A stretch of DNA of 64,000 bases from Solidesulfovibrio carbinolicus. GTDB taxonomy: Bacteria; Desulfobacterota; Desulfovibrionia; Desulfovibrionales; Desulfovibrionaceae. A program made the position numbers and the translations under genes. Where the stretch lies: NCBI RefSeq assembly GCF_004135975.1, contig NZ_CP026538.1, forward strand, positions 930,001 to 994,000. Direction: 5' to 3'. Of the stretch, positions 1-7,992 are shown piece after piece (the first letter of the stretch is position 1; each line of letters starts with the position of its first letter). The notes beneath the pieces were generated by a model, which searched no databases, had not been told where the DNA came from, and saw only the letters and a program-made list of their open reading frames with translations.

Positions 1-2372
1 CCCAGGCCACGCTTATCCTGGTGCGTTCCTTCGCCTGGGGCTGGGCGGCCGAATGGGCCTTTTTCGCCGGCGAGATCGGGGCGCTTCTGATTTACTACTA
101 CGGCTATGACCGGCTGGACCCCAAGCGCCACATGCTGGTCGGCTGGCTCTATTTCGCCTTTGCCTTCCTGTCGCTGTTCACCATTAACGGCATTATCGGC
201 TTCATGCTCACCCCGGGCGACTGGCCGGCCACCCGCGATTTCTGGGACGGCTTTTTCAATCCGACCTTCTGGCCGTCTTTGGTGCTGCGTTTCGCTTTGG
301 GGTTGATGCTGGCCGGACTGTTCGGCTTTGCCACGGCCCTGGGCATCGGCGACGAGGAGGCCCGGGAGACCATGCTGCGGGCCTCAAGCCGCTGGGCCGT
401 GGCCGCCGCGCCGGTGCTGCTGGTGTCCGGCTGGTGGTACGTCGACGTGCTGCCCGAGTCCGTGCGCGACTTCTTCCTGCGCCGGGCCAGCGAGATGGCC
501 GCCTACCGGGCCGCCTGGCCGGCCATGCTGCTGGCCGTGGCCGTGGGCTCGTTGGCCCTGGTTTCCCGGCTGCCGCTGGCCCTTCGCCGGGTGTTGGCCG
601 TGTGTCTGCTGCTGGTCGGGCTTGGCATCGTCGGGGCCTTCGAAACCATGCGCGAGGCCGCCCGCAAGCCCTGGCTCATCGAAGGGATGCTCTGGTCCAC
701 GGACATTCGCCCGAGCCAGGCCGCGCCCTACGAAGCGCCCATCCTGCCCCGGGCCAAGTGGGCCGGGGCCCATGAGGCCACCCCGGACAACACGCTCGCC
801 GCCGGCGCGGACCTCTATACGCTTCAGTGCCTGAGCTGCCACAGCATCGACGGGCCGGTGCGCGACATCCGCAAGTTCACCCGCCATGTGGGGGCCGTGG
901 GCCTGGAAGCCTACCTCACGGGCCAGGGCAAGCTGTTCACCCACATGCCGCCATTCCTCGGCAGCCCGGCCGAGCGGGCCGCCCTGGCTGCCTACATCGC
1001 CCAGGACATCAATAAGATGCCCCCGGCCAAGGACACGCCGGCCGAGGTGACCCCGGCCGAGGTGGCCATCCCGGCCTTTGACCCGGAAAAGGCCACCCAC
1101 CTGGTGCTGGCCGTTGGCGAACTCGGCGTGGTGGCCATGGCCGGCTGCGACGGCTCGTTTTCCCTGGCCGTGCCGGGCAATGGCTTGCGAGCCGTGGTGG
1201 TCAAGCGCGACGTGCTGCCGGAAGCGGCCACCGAGGGCCTGACCGTGCGCTACGCCGCCCCGGACGGAGCCAAGGACCCGGCCGGCCGGCTGGACTTTTG
1301 GAAATACGCCAAGGCGCTTGTGGGCAAGGAACTCGCGCCCAATGTCTCGGTCACGGGCCTGTCCCCGGACGGGACCCTGGCCGCTTCGGGCAAGCTTTTC
1401 GCCGCCGCCGGCATCCCGGTCTCGCCCTACGGGGCCTCGGGCAAGGTGAACCCCTATCCGGTCTTCACGGTGACGGCCGCCGACGCCTCGGGCGCGACCG
1501 TGGCCGAAACCAAGGTCCCCCTGGCCGTGTCCACGGAAATGGGCTGCAAGACCTGCCATGGCGGGGACTGGCGCGAGGGGGGCGAAACCGGCGTCGCCAA
1601 GCCCACGGCCGCAGCGATCCTGGCCGTCCACGACAAGCGAAACGGCACCACCCTGGCCGCCCAGGCCGCCTCAGGCTCTCCCGTGGCCTGCTTCGGCTGC
1701 CATCCCGACGCCGGACCGGGCGCCGCCGGCCTGGCCGGACGCAAGGAGCTGCTGTCCTTGTCCGCCGCTGTCCACGGCTTTCACGCGTCGTACATGACCG
1801 GGCTTGGCGAGGAGGCCTGCAACCGCTGCCATCCGACCGCGCCGACCGGCGTCACCCAGGCCCAGCGCGACAACCATGCCGCCGCCGGCATCGGCTGCCC
1901 GCGTTGCCACGGCTATATGGAAGACCACGCCATCTCGCTTCTGAACTTCGAAAAAGCCGCCGGCAAGGCCGCCGCGTCGCGCCTGCTGGCCCCCCTGGCC
2001 CCAAGGCTCGTGGCGACAAGCGCCGCTGTCCAGCCCCGGGCCGCCTGGACCCAGCTGCCCGATTGCCTGACCTGCCACAAGGACTTCACCCGTCCGGCCA
2101 AGGACGCCTCGGCCTTTAACACCTGGACCAAGGACGCGGCCGGGCTTTTCCGCAACCGCACCGAGGACACCGGCAACATCCCCTGCGCCGCCTGCCACGG
2201 ACCGCCCCATGCGACCTATGTCGCGGTCAACGACTACGGGCTTGACGTCAACAACATAGCGCCTATGCAATATGTGGGCGCGCCCGGGGTGGTGGCCTCG
2301 GGCAAGCGCTGCGACGTCTGCCACACCATCGAGATGGACGGCGACGTCCACCATCCCAACATGAGCAAGTAG
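1..2372 (+). CDS. Cytochrome bd-type subunit I fused to an eight-site c-type cytochrome (5' truncated)
   Basis: The reading frame is open to the window edge, so the N-terminus is missing; residue numbers count from the codon at 21. The first 220 residues or so carry several hydrophobic helices that resemble CydA, the quinol-oxidising subunit of cytochrome bd (segments such as EIGALLIYYYG and NGIIGFMLTPGD). The rest is predicted extracytoplasmic and has eight CxxCH heme-attachment motifs, at about 270, 509, 557, 600, 626, 682, 722 and 764. The first motif sits in a short single-heme domain; a heme-free stretch of about 230 residues follows, then seven clustered motifs. Fusion of bd-superfamily subunits to c-type heme domains is known. 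The likely role is passing quinol electrons to periplasmic carriers, or the reverse, rather than simple oxygen reduction. That role is inferred. Confidence 0.8.
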   Translation, partial: QATLILVRSFAWGWAAEWAFFAGEIGALLIYYYGYDRLDPKRHMLVGWLYFAFAFLSLFTINGIIGFMLTPGDWPATRDFWDGFFNPTFWPSLVLRFALGLMLAGLFGFATALGIGDEEARETMLRASSRWAVAAAPVLLVSGWWYVDVLPESVRDFFLRRASEMAAYRAAWPAMLLAVAVGSLALVSRLPLALRRVLAVCLLLVGLGIVGAFETMREAARKPWLIEGMLWSTDIRPSQAAPYEAPILPRAKWAGAHEATPDNTLAAGADLYTLQCLSCHSIDGPVRDIRKFTRHVGAVGLEAYLTGQGKLFTHMPPFLGSPAERAALAAYIAQDINKMPPAKDTPAEVTPAEVAIPAFDPEKATHLVLAVGELGVVAMAGCDGSFSLAVPGNGLRAVVVKRDVLPEAATEGLTVRYAAPDGAKDPAGRLDFWKYAKALVGKELAPNVSVTGLSPDGTLAASGKLFAAAGIPVSPYGASGKVNPYPVFTVTAADASGATVAETKVPLAVSTEMGCKTCHGGDWREGGETGVAKPTAAAILAVHDKRNGTTLAAQAASGSPVACFGCHPDAGPGAAGLAGRKELLSLSAAVHGFHASYMTGLGEEACNRCHPTAPTGVTQAQRDNHAAAGIGCPRCHGYMEDHAISLLNFEKAAGKAAASRLLAPLAPRLVATSAAVQPRAAWTQLPDCLTCHKDFTRPAKDASAFNTWTKDAAGLFRNRTEDTGNIPCAACHGPPHATYVAVNDYGLDVNNIAPMQYVGAPGVVASGKRCDVCHTIEMDGDVHHPNMSK

Positions 2373-2480
2373 CGGCCGCGCCCCGTCGCCCGTCCGAAGT
2401 CGGGCGGCGGGGCCGTTCCCGGCTCCGGGGCGGTTCCGCCGCCCGTGGACGCCAGGAGGAACGCGAGAGGAGGAGCGGGC

Positions 2481-2834
2481 ATGAAGACGCGCGCCATGAT
2501 GCTGGCGGCGGCGTTGGCCCTGTTGACGGCGTCTCAGGCCGAGCCGGCCCGGGCGGCCGGCGGGGTGGCCGTGACCCCGGAAATGCGCCGGGCCATGCAG
2601 GGCAGCATCGAACAGGACTGTCTCAAAAAAGAGGCGGAGTTCACGCGGCAGGGCTATTCCAAGGCCCAGGTGGCGGCCATTTGCCGCTGCGCCGCCCAGC
2701 AGACGTCCGCCTTGCTCAATTCCCAGACCGTCAGCCACATCCTGACCCATGGGGCCATGCCCGAGGACATGCAGCGCAAAGTGGCCTCGGCCACGGGCGG
2801 CTGCATCAAATCCAGCCGGCAGATCAAAAAATAA
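2481..2834 (+). CDS. Small secreted protein, function unknown
   Basis: A 117-residue protein with a clear signal peptide (MKTRAMMLAAALALL, cleavage near AARA-AGG) followed by a mature part of roughly 80 residues with cysteines in DCLKK, ICRC and GGC contexts. I do not recognise the family. The start at 2481 is chosen because AGGAGGAG lies just upstream; an in-frame ATG at 2445 has no signal-peptide logic. It follows the multiheme cytochrome gene by 108 bp on the same strand and may be a periplasmic partner, but no heme motif is present. Confidence 0.6.
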   Translation: MKTRAMMLAAALALLTASQAEPARAAGGVAVTPEMRRAMQGSIEQDCLKKEAEFTRQGYSKAQVAAICRCAAQQTSALLNSQTVSHILTHGAMPEDMQRKVASATGGCIKSSRQIKK

Positions 2835-2873
2835 GGTGTTCTTGTCGTCGGCGTTTCGTGGGGAAAAATTCCA

Positions 2874-2902
2874 TTGATACGGTAGATCAGTTTATGTATA
2901 TC
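2874..2902 (+). promoter_or_regulatory. Candidate sigma-70 promoter
   Basis: TTGATA at 2874-2879, a 17-base spacer, then TATATC at 2897-2902, in a locally AT-rich stretch. The predicted transcription start lies about 14 bases before the gene at 2923, whose ribosome-binding site (GAGGAAGG) fits in that leader. Confidence 0.45.
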
Positions 2903-2922
2903 TCCTTCCGAGAGGAAGGTGC

Positions 2923-3201
2923 ATGACAGCCAACGAACTTCAGGAGGCGATCTGGAGGGTGGACGGGATTCGCGTCGTGATTTTCATGGACGCGATCACG
3001 CCATTGCCTTTTGGCCAGGCCTGGAGCGACGCGTTTCCCGGCGACAGGACCGTGGCCGAATACCGCCAGGTCCGGTTGCAAAAGCTCACCGACGCCGGCA
3101 TCGGCTACGCCATCCTCGATGGGGCGCTTGAAGCGCCGAGCAATAAAATAGTCCTGCAAGACCTTCGAGCTTCATATAAACGAAACGGAGCCTTCGGCTG
3201 A
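2923..3201 (+). CDS. Hypothetical protein, 92 aa
   Basis: A short soluble protein that I do not recognise (begins MTANELQEAIWRVDG). It has a good Shine-Dalgarno (GAGGAAGG), its own candidate promoter and an intrinsic terminator starting inside its last codons, so it looks like a real monocistronic gene. The segment from residue 16 (IRVVIFMDAITPLPFG) is hydrophobic but too short and mixed to be called a membrane helix. No cysteines or metal motifs. Confidence 0.55.
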   Translation: MTANELQEAIWRVDGIRVVIFMDAITPLPFGQAWSDAFPGDRTVAEYRQVRLQKLTDAGIGYAILDGALEAPSNKIVLQDLRASYKRNGAFG

Positions 3202-3223
3202 GACCGTCGGCTCCGTTTGTTTT
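3183..3223 (+). terminator. Intrinsic terminator
   Basis: Inverted repeat AAACGGAGCC (3183-3192) / GGCTCCGTTT (3209-3218) followed by TTTGTTTT. It overlaps the last codons of the gene ending at 3201. Confidence 0.7.
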
Positions 3224-3300
3224 GCAGTCCGCTTGCCAGTGCGTCCGGGCACGCCCTTTTTCTTGAAGTAACCCGCCGCATCCTGCAAACGCCGCGAGGC

Positions 3301-3407
3301 TGGTGTCGCGTCCACGAAAGCGCAGAGGGCATTCCGTCGGCAATGTGCTCAAATTATGATCTTTTTCTTAGCAAATACTATCGTATTTTGTCAGGAACGC
3401 CACACTA
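3301..3407 (-). repeat. TA-flanked MITE-like repeat, copy 1
   Basis: About 107 bp. Read on the minus strand it begins TAGTGTGGCGTTCC, carries the AATACGATAGTATT palindrome near that end, and finishes with GGACGCGACAC. Its terminal TAG (3407-3405) is the stop codon of the DUF362 gene. It belongs to the seven-copy family described in the findings. Confidence 0.75.
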
Positions 3408-4532
3408 GACGCGCACCAGTTCGTATTCCGGCCGGCCCAGGCCCACGGCCGCGCCGTGGACAAAGGTCATGTCGCCGCGCGTCCACTGCCACAGGGCGGT
3501 GAACTTGTCCTCGCCCGAGTGGATGCCGTGTTCGAGCTTGCACTCGGGACAGGCCGCCTGCTCGTTGACCAGATCCAGGCAGGCCTTGTCCAGGGCCACC
3601 GGATCGGACGAGGCCAGAAAGCCGATGTCCGGCACTATGGGCGCGTCGGACCAGGGCACGCAGTCGCAGTCCGGGGTGACGTTGACCAGGAAGTTGACAT
3701 AGCCCACCCGGCCGGTTTTGCCGGTCACCGCGCCCAGGGCGTATTCCACCATGCGCTCCATGAAGGGCACGATCTCGGTGCCCCAGTCGATGCTCATGGC
3801 CTTTTTGGGGCACACGGTCAGGCATTCGCCGCAGCCGATGCAGGCCGCCTTGTCGATGACCGCCTTTTTCCCTTTCATTGCGGCTGCGCCCACCGGGCAG
3901 ACGGCCACGCACTCGGCGCAGCCGATGCACTTCTTGGGTTCCACCACAAACCGTACGCAATGCTGGTCCTGCTTGCCGGCCCGGGGGGCGCAGCCCATGG
4001 CCAGGTTTTTGACCGCGCCGCCAAATCCGGCCAGCTCGTGGCCCTTGAAGTGGGACAGAACCAGCAGGGAGTCGGCCCGCACGATGTCGCCGGCGATCTT
4101 GACCTTCTGGAAATGCTTGCCGCTAATGGGCACTTCCAGGACGTTGGTGCTGTCCAGGCCGTCGGCGATGATGACCGGCGCGCCGAGCACGGCGTAGTCG
4201 AAGCCGTGTTCCACGGCCGTGAGCAGATGGTCCACGGCGTTGTGGCGGCTGCCGGAATAGAGGGTGTTGGTGTCGGTGACAAAGGGCCGCCCGCCTTGGG
4301 CCTTGACCAGCTCCACCACGGCCCGGGCGTAGGTGGGGCTGATGTGGGTGTCGCAGCCGCGCTCGCCGAAGTGGAGCTTTATGGCCGTGAGGTCGCCTTT
4401 CTGGACCACGTCGCCAAAGCCGGCGGCCTCGAAGAGTTTCTGGATCTTGGCGGTGCGGTTGCGGCCGGCGGCCCGGGCGCGCAGGTCGGCGAAATAGACC
4501 TTGGCCGGCTGGGGGGCTTCGTCTTGGGTCAT
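3405..4532 (-). CDS. DUF362 domain 4Fe-4S protein
   Basis: A 375-residue cytoplasmic protein of the DUF362 family, which is often annotated as ferredoxin-like; the reaction is unknown. Residues 1-190 form the DUF362 core (KLHFGERG, VTDTNTLY, LSHFKGHELAGFGGA). Two 4Fe-4S motifs follow, CIGCAECVAVCP at about 202-212 and CIGCGECLTVCP at about 231-241. The start is fixed by ATGA overlap with the stop of the upstream MscS gene, so the two are probably translationally coupled. Its own stop is the first triplet of a dispersed repeat. An electron-transfer role is likely from the clusters; substrate unknown. Confidence 0.85.
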   Translation of the reverse strand: MTQDEAPQPAKVYFADLRARAAGRNRTAKIQKLFEAAGFGDVVQKGDLTAIKLHFGERGCDTHISPTYARAVVELVKAQGGRPFVTDTNTLYSGSRHNAVDHLLTAVEHGFDYAVLGAPVIIADGLDSTNVLEVPISGKHFQKVKIAGDIVRADSLLVLSHFKGHELAGFGGAVKNLAMGCAPRAGKQDQHCVRFVVEPKKCIGCAECVAVCPVGAAAMKGKKAVIDKAACIGCGECLTVCPKKAMSIDWGTEIVPFMERMVEYALGAVTGKTGRVGYVNFLVNVTPDCDCVPWSDAPIVPDIGFLASSDPVALDKACLDLVNEQAACPECKLEHGIHSGEDKFTALWQWTRGDMTFVHGAAVGLGRPEYELVRV

Positions 4533-6979
4533 GGCGTGGTTCCTTTGTCGGGTTCGTCGCCCGTCCGGGCCGGGCGGCCGGCCAGGCGTTGTTCCAGGGC
4601 GCTTAAGCGCTCGTTTACGGCGGCCAGCAGCCGGGCGGTCTCGGCGAAGTGGGGCGCGGCGAGATTCTCCAGGGCCGGGGCCGTGCGCAGATGCAGGTCG
4701 GCCTGGGGAAAGGCGATCTCGATGCCGGCTTCCCGGAACAGCCGGTCGATGGCCGTGCGGATCGTGGACAGGGAGCTGACGGCGCTGTTGACGTCGGCCA
4801 GCCAGACCCGCAGCTTGAAGTCCAGGGTGCTGGCCCCGAAGTCCCAGTGGAGCACGGCGGGCGGGGGATTTTGCAGCACGGCCGGACACTGCCCGGCGGC
4901 GGCCAGAAGCAGCTCGCGCACTTTGTCCGTGTCCGAGCCGTAGGCCACGCCGATGTTGACGTCGCGGCGCACGGTCGGGTCCTTGTGGCTCCAGTTGACG
5001 ATGCGCCCGGACACCAGCTCGGAATTGGGCACGAACACCGTGGCGTTTTCCCGGGTGAGCACCTCGGTGTTGCGGATGTTGACCTCCTTGACCACGCCCT
5101 CGCCCTCGCCGATCTGGATGGTGTCTCCGGCCTGGATGGAACGGCCAAAGAGCAGGATCAGGCCGCTGACGAAGTTGTTGACCGTGGTTTGCAGGCCAAA
5201 GCCGATGCCCACCGACAGGCCGCCGGCCACCACGGCGATGCTGGTCAGCGACAGCCCCAGCACCGACAGGGCGAAGACGAGATAGAGTCCCCACCACAGA
5301 TACGTGTTGATGGTCAAAAGCGTGGCCTTGGCCCCGCGCTCCACGGCCCGCCGCCGGCCGGCGATTTCGGCGACAAAGGCCGCCGACAGGGCGATGGCGG
5401 CCCGGGCCACGTAGAAGCCCAGCAGCAACAGCACGAGCTTTTGCAGGCTGATGCCCACGGATTCGATCCGGGCCTCGGTGTTGAGGACTTCCAGGAACAC
5501 GTTTTCGCCGCCGTACTGGTTGGAGAGCAGCCACAGGAACAAAAACAGGCTGGCCATGAAAAAGAAGGGAAAGCCCGCGCCGGTGAGAATGCCGAGATAG
5601 ATGGGCGGCCGGCCATGGCTGTGGCGCATTTCCAGGATGCCGAGAAACCGGGTCAGCAGGGCGGCGCTGCGCAGGGCCAGGGCCACGTAGAAAAGCCCCG
5701 AGGCGCACAGGATGGCCGTCTGGGGCAGACCCAGCAGGGAGCAGACGGCCAGGGGCGGCAGGGCCAGGGCCAGGATGCGGGGAATGGCCCGTTCCAGGGG
5801 CATGTCCTTGGGCGTATCCCGGCAGCGCCGCCAGAAGGCCCGGGCGGAGAGAAGCAGCACCACGGCCATGATCGGGCCGGTGAGGGTCTCGGGGTAGCGG
5901 CCGGCCTCCAGCATCAGCCCCAGGGCGAAAAGCCGCCAGGTGGGCCACAACACGGCCGGCCGGCGCAGGTCCCGGTCGCGCAGGGCCAGACGCGAGAGGC
6001 AGACCAAGGCGGCGGCGTAGAGGATCTCGCCCACGGAAATAAGCTGGGTGAAAAGGAAAAACGGCGCATACTGGGCCAGCACCATGAAAAACGCCCCGCC
6101 GGCGGCGCAGGCCCCGCCCCGGGTCACATACTGCCGGCCCGTGGCCGACAAGCCGTGCTGGCCGGCGTAGCGCCGCACGGCCAGAAACGCGCCGAACACC
6201 AGGACGGCGGCCAAAAGGCCCATGGCCGCGCCGTGCAGGAGCGCGGCCGGCATCCCCGGGGTGTCCAGAAGCTCCAGACACAGGCCGGCCCAGAGCTTCC
6301 AGTCCTCCACATCCTCTTCGACGTAGCGCGGATAGGAGGAGGAAAAAATCGTCGGGTTGGCGTCGGTGTAATAGGTCTTCCAGGCCGGGGCCAGGGCGGT
6401 CTGAAGTTCGTTTTCGGCGGCGTCGAGCTGCTCGCTCAGGTCGCGCAGGGGGGCGGTTTCGGCGGCCAGGCCGTCGCGCAGGGCGAGGACTTGCTGACTG
6501 AGCTCGGCGATGGATTCCTGGATCGGGGCCAGGGCGTCGCGAAAACGCTCGGGGATTTCGTGGCGGGTGATTTCGGCCAGCTTGCCGCGATACGATTCGA
6601 GCAGGGCGACGTTCTGTTCCAGGGAGGCCCAGGTTTGCTGGGGCCGTTGGGCCAGGTGGTCAACGTCCTGGCGCAGGCGGGCGATGCCGGCCAGCACGGT
6701 CCGTATCTCCCAGGGGTCCGTGGCCGTGGCCTGCCACAGGGCGAGCCTAGCCCGGTCGCGCAGGAGGCGTTCCTGCTCGGCCGCGAAGCTGGCGGCCTCG
6801 GCGGCCCGGCGGGCGTTGAAGGCGGCCAGCCGGCCGCGCACGATCTTGTCCTGGCGGTCCAGGGCTTCGAGGACCAGACTCCAGGATTGGTCGGAGTCGC
6901 CGGAAACCGCCGGGACGGCGGCAAAAGCCCCGGCCGGGACGGCCAGCAGCAGCCAGACGGCAACCAGAATGCTTTTCAT
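4529..6979 (-). CDS. Large mechanosensitive channel protein, MscS/MscK-like
   Basis: An 816-residue inner-membrane protein. A signal-like N-terminus is followed by a charged, probably coiled-coil periplasmic region (about 30-200), then about ten hydrophobic helices (about 260-590) and a C-terminal MscS domain with the pore-lining helix and beta domain (GLSVGIGFGLQTTVNNFVSG, then GDTIQIGEGEGVV). This matches the long MscK/YbdG-type architecture that releases solutes on hypo-osmotic shock. I chose the ATG at 6979 because GGGCGG lies 8 bases upstream; 6985 is an alternative. It overlaps the DUF362 gene by 4 bases, an unusual pairing with no obvious functional link. Confidence 0.85.
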   Translation of the reverse strand: MKSILVAVWLLLAVPAGAFAAVPAVSGDSDQSWSLVLEALDRQDKIVRGRLAAFNARRAAEAASFAAEQERLLRDRARLALWQATATDPWEIRTVLAGIARLRQDVDHLAQRPQQTWASLEQNVALLESYRGKLAEITRHEIPERFRDALAPIQESIAELSQQVLALRDGLAAETAPLRDLSEQLDAAENELQTALAPAWKTYYTDANPTIFSSSYPRYVEEDVEDWKLWAGLCLELLDTPGMPAALLHGAAMGLLAAVLVFGAFLAVRRYAGQHGLSATGRQYVTRGGACAAGGAFFMVLAQYAPFFLFTQLISVGEILYAAALVCLSRLALRDRDLRRPAVLWPTWRLFALGLMLEAGRYPETLTGPIMAVVLLLSARAFWRRCRDTPKDMPLERAIPRILALALPPLAVCSLLGLPQTAILCASGLFYVALALRSAALLTRFLGILEMRHSHGRPPIYLGILTGAGFPFFFMASLFLFLWLLSNQYGGENVFLEVLNTEARIESVGISLQKLVLLLLGFYVARAAIALSAAFVAEIAGRRRAVERGAKATLLTINTYLWWGLYLVFALSVLGLSLTSIAVVAGGLSVGIGFGLQTTVNNFVSGLILLFGRSIQAGDTIQIGEGEGVVKEVNIRNTEVLTRENATVFVPNSELVSGRIVNWSHKDPTVRRDVNIGVAYGSDTDKVRELLLAAAGQCPAVLQNPPPAVLHWDFGASTLDFKLRVWLADVNSAVSSLSTIRTAIDRLFREAGIEIAFPQADLHLRTAPALENLAAPHFAETARLLAAVNERLSALEQRLAGRPARTGDEPDKGTTP

Positions 6980-7032
6980 GGGCATATCCGCCCTGATACG
7001 GATTTGCCCGGCCCCTGTCCATGGGGCCGGCG

Positions 7033-7785
7033 TCAGTCGGCCCGGGGCTTGTCCCGGCCCGGCCCCAGGGCCCATTTGATCTGGCGGCACACGCCCATGA
7101 GCAGGTTGAACTCGTGGCGTTTAAGGCCCACCCGGTCGATGAAGCGGCGTACCGGCAGCATCCAGTAGTCCGGGTTGTCGGCCTTCAAAAAATCGATGGC
7201 CAGCAGGGATTCGCGCAGGGCCGCGAAAAGCGACTCGCGTTCGGCATGGGTGGCTGCCCGGGACGGCGAAGGCTGATCGACCTCTTCTTCCAATCCCTTG
7301 GACGCCTTGAAGATCTCGTAGCACACCACGAGCACGGCCTGGGCCAGGTTCAGCGACGTGGCCTCGTCGGCGGTGGGGATGTTGACCAGCCGGGAGCACA
7401 GCTGGGTTTCCTGGTTGGACAGGCCGGCGTCCTCGGGGCCGAAAACCACGGCCACGCCGCCGCCGCCTTGCAGCGTTTTGACCGCGCCGCCGGCGGCCTG
7501 GCCCGGCGTCAGCACGCTTTTGCGCCAGCCGCCGAGCCTGGCTGTTGTGCCGTAGACGGCTTCGGCCCCGGCCACGGCCTCGGCCAATGTGCCGCATATT
7601 TCCATTCTTTCCAGCACCAGCCCGCCCTTGCTGGTGGCCATGGGCTTGGCGCGCTCCAGGTCAAACGCCGGGGGATCGACCAGCACGAGCCGGCCCACGC
7701 CCATGTTGGCGCAGGCTCGGGCGGCGGCTCCGACGTTTTCGGAGAATTTCGGGCGAAACAGGACGATAGTGAGATTTTTGAGCAT
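7033..7785 (-). CDS. trmJ: TrmJ-like SPOUT RNA 2'-O-methyltransferase
   Basis: A 250-residue protein of the TrmH/TrmJ SPOUT family, which methylates tRNA ribose (position 32 in characterised TrmJ) using S-adenosylmethionine. All three SPOUT motifs are visible: NVGAAARACANMG near residue 17, FGPEDAGLSNQE in the middle and SLNLAQAVLVVCYEI near 150. The start MLKNLTIVLF is the family start; the frame upstream crosses a repeat-rich intergenic stretch. The exact target nucleotide cannot be read from sequence, so the symbol is by family resemblance. Confidence 0.8.
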   Translation of the reverse strand: MLKNLTIVLFRPKFSENVGAAARACANMGVGRLVLVDPPAFDLERAKPMATSKGGLVLERMEICGTLAEAVAGAEAVYGTTARLGGWRKSVLTPGQAAGGAVKTLQGGGGVAVVFGPEDAGLSNQETQLCSRLVNIPTADEATSLNLAQAVLVVCYEIFKASKGLEEEVDQPSPSRAATHAERESLFAALRESLLAIDFLKADNPDYWMLPVRRFIDRVGLKRHEFNLLMGVCRQIKWALGPGRDKPRAD

Positions 7786-7878
7786 ACGCGTTTGTGGGGA
7801 GGACCTCCCCCCTTTTTTTGGCAAAACCTTTATCGGATTGGTCCGATCGCCCCGACATCCTTCCTGAACCCTTGACTT

Positions 7879-7936
7879 GGGAGCGGCGTTTTGCCGGCGG
7901 CAGGGTCTTCCCTGCCGCCGGCAAAACGCCGCTCCC
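7879..7936. repeat. Perfect 27-bp inverted repeat with 4-base loop
   Basis: The arms at 7879-7905 and 7910-7936 are exact complements around the loop TCTT; the arm begins GGGAGCGGCGTTTTGCC. It lies between two minus-strand genes, after the lipoprotein gene (7993) and before the TrmJ-like start. There is no T-tract, so it may be a cruciform or a Rho-independent-like stabiliser rather than a simple terminator. A second, shorter GC palindrome follows at about 7938-7972. Confidence 0.7.
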
Positions 7937-7992
7937 CGATCAGGGGGGCCGGCGGCCCCCCCCGGCCGCCGGCATGTCTTTCTCTGCCAGCC

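Noticed and set aside
384-1631. A 415-codon minus-strand frame opposite the cytochrome gene
   Set aside because: Shadow of a GC-rich gene with eight heme motifs on the other strand.
4649-7168. An 839-codon open frame antisense to the MscS gene
   Set aside because: Low-complexity Gly/Gln/His-rich translation, no Shine-Dalgarno, no motif; the minus-strand frame encodes a recognisable channel.
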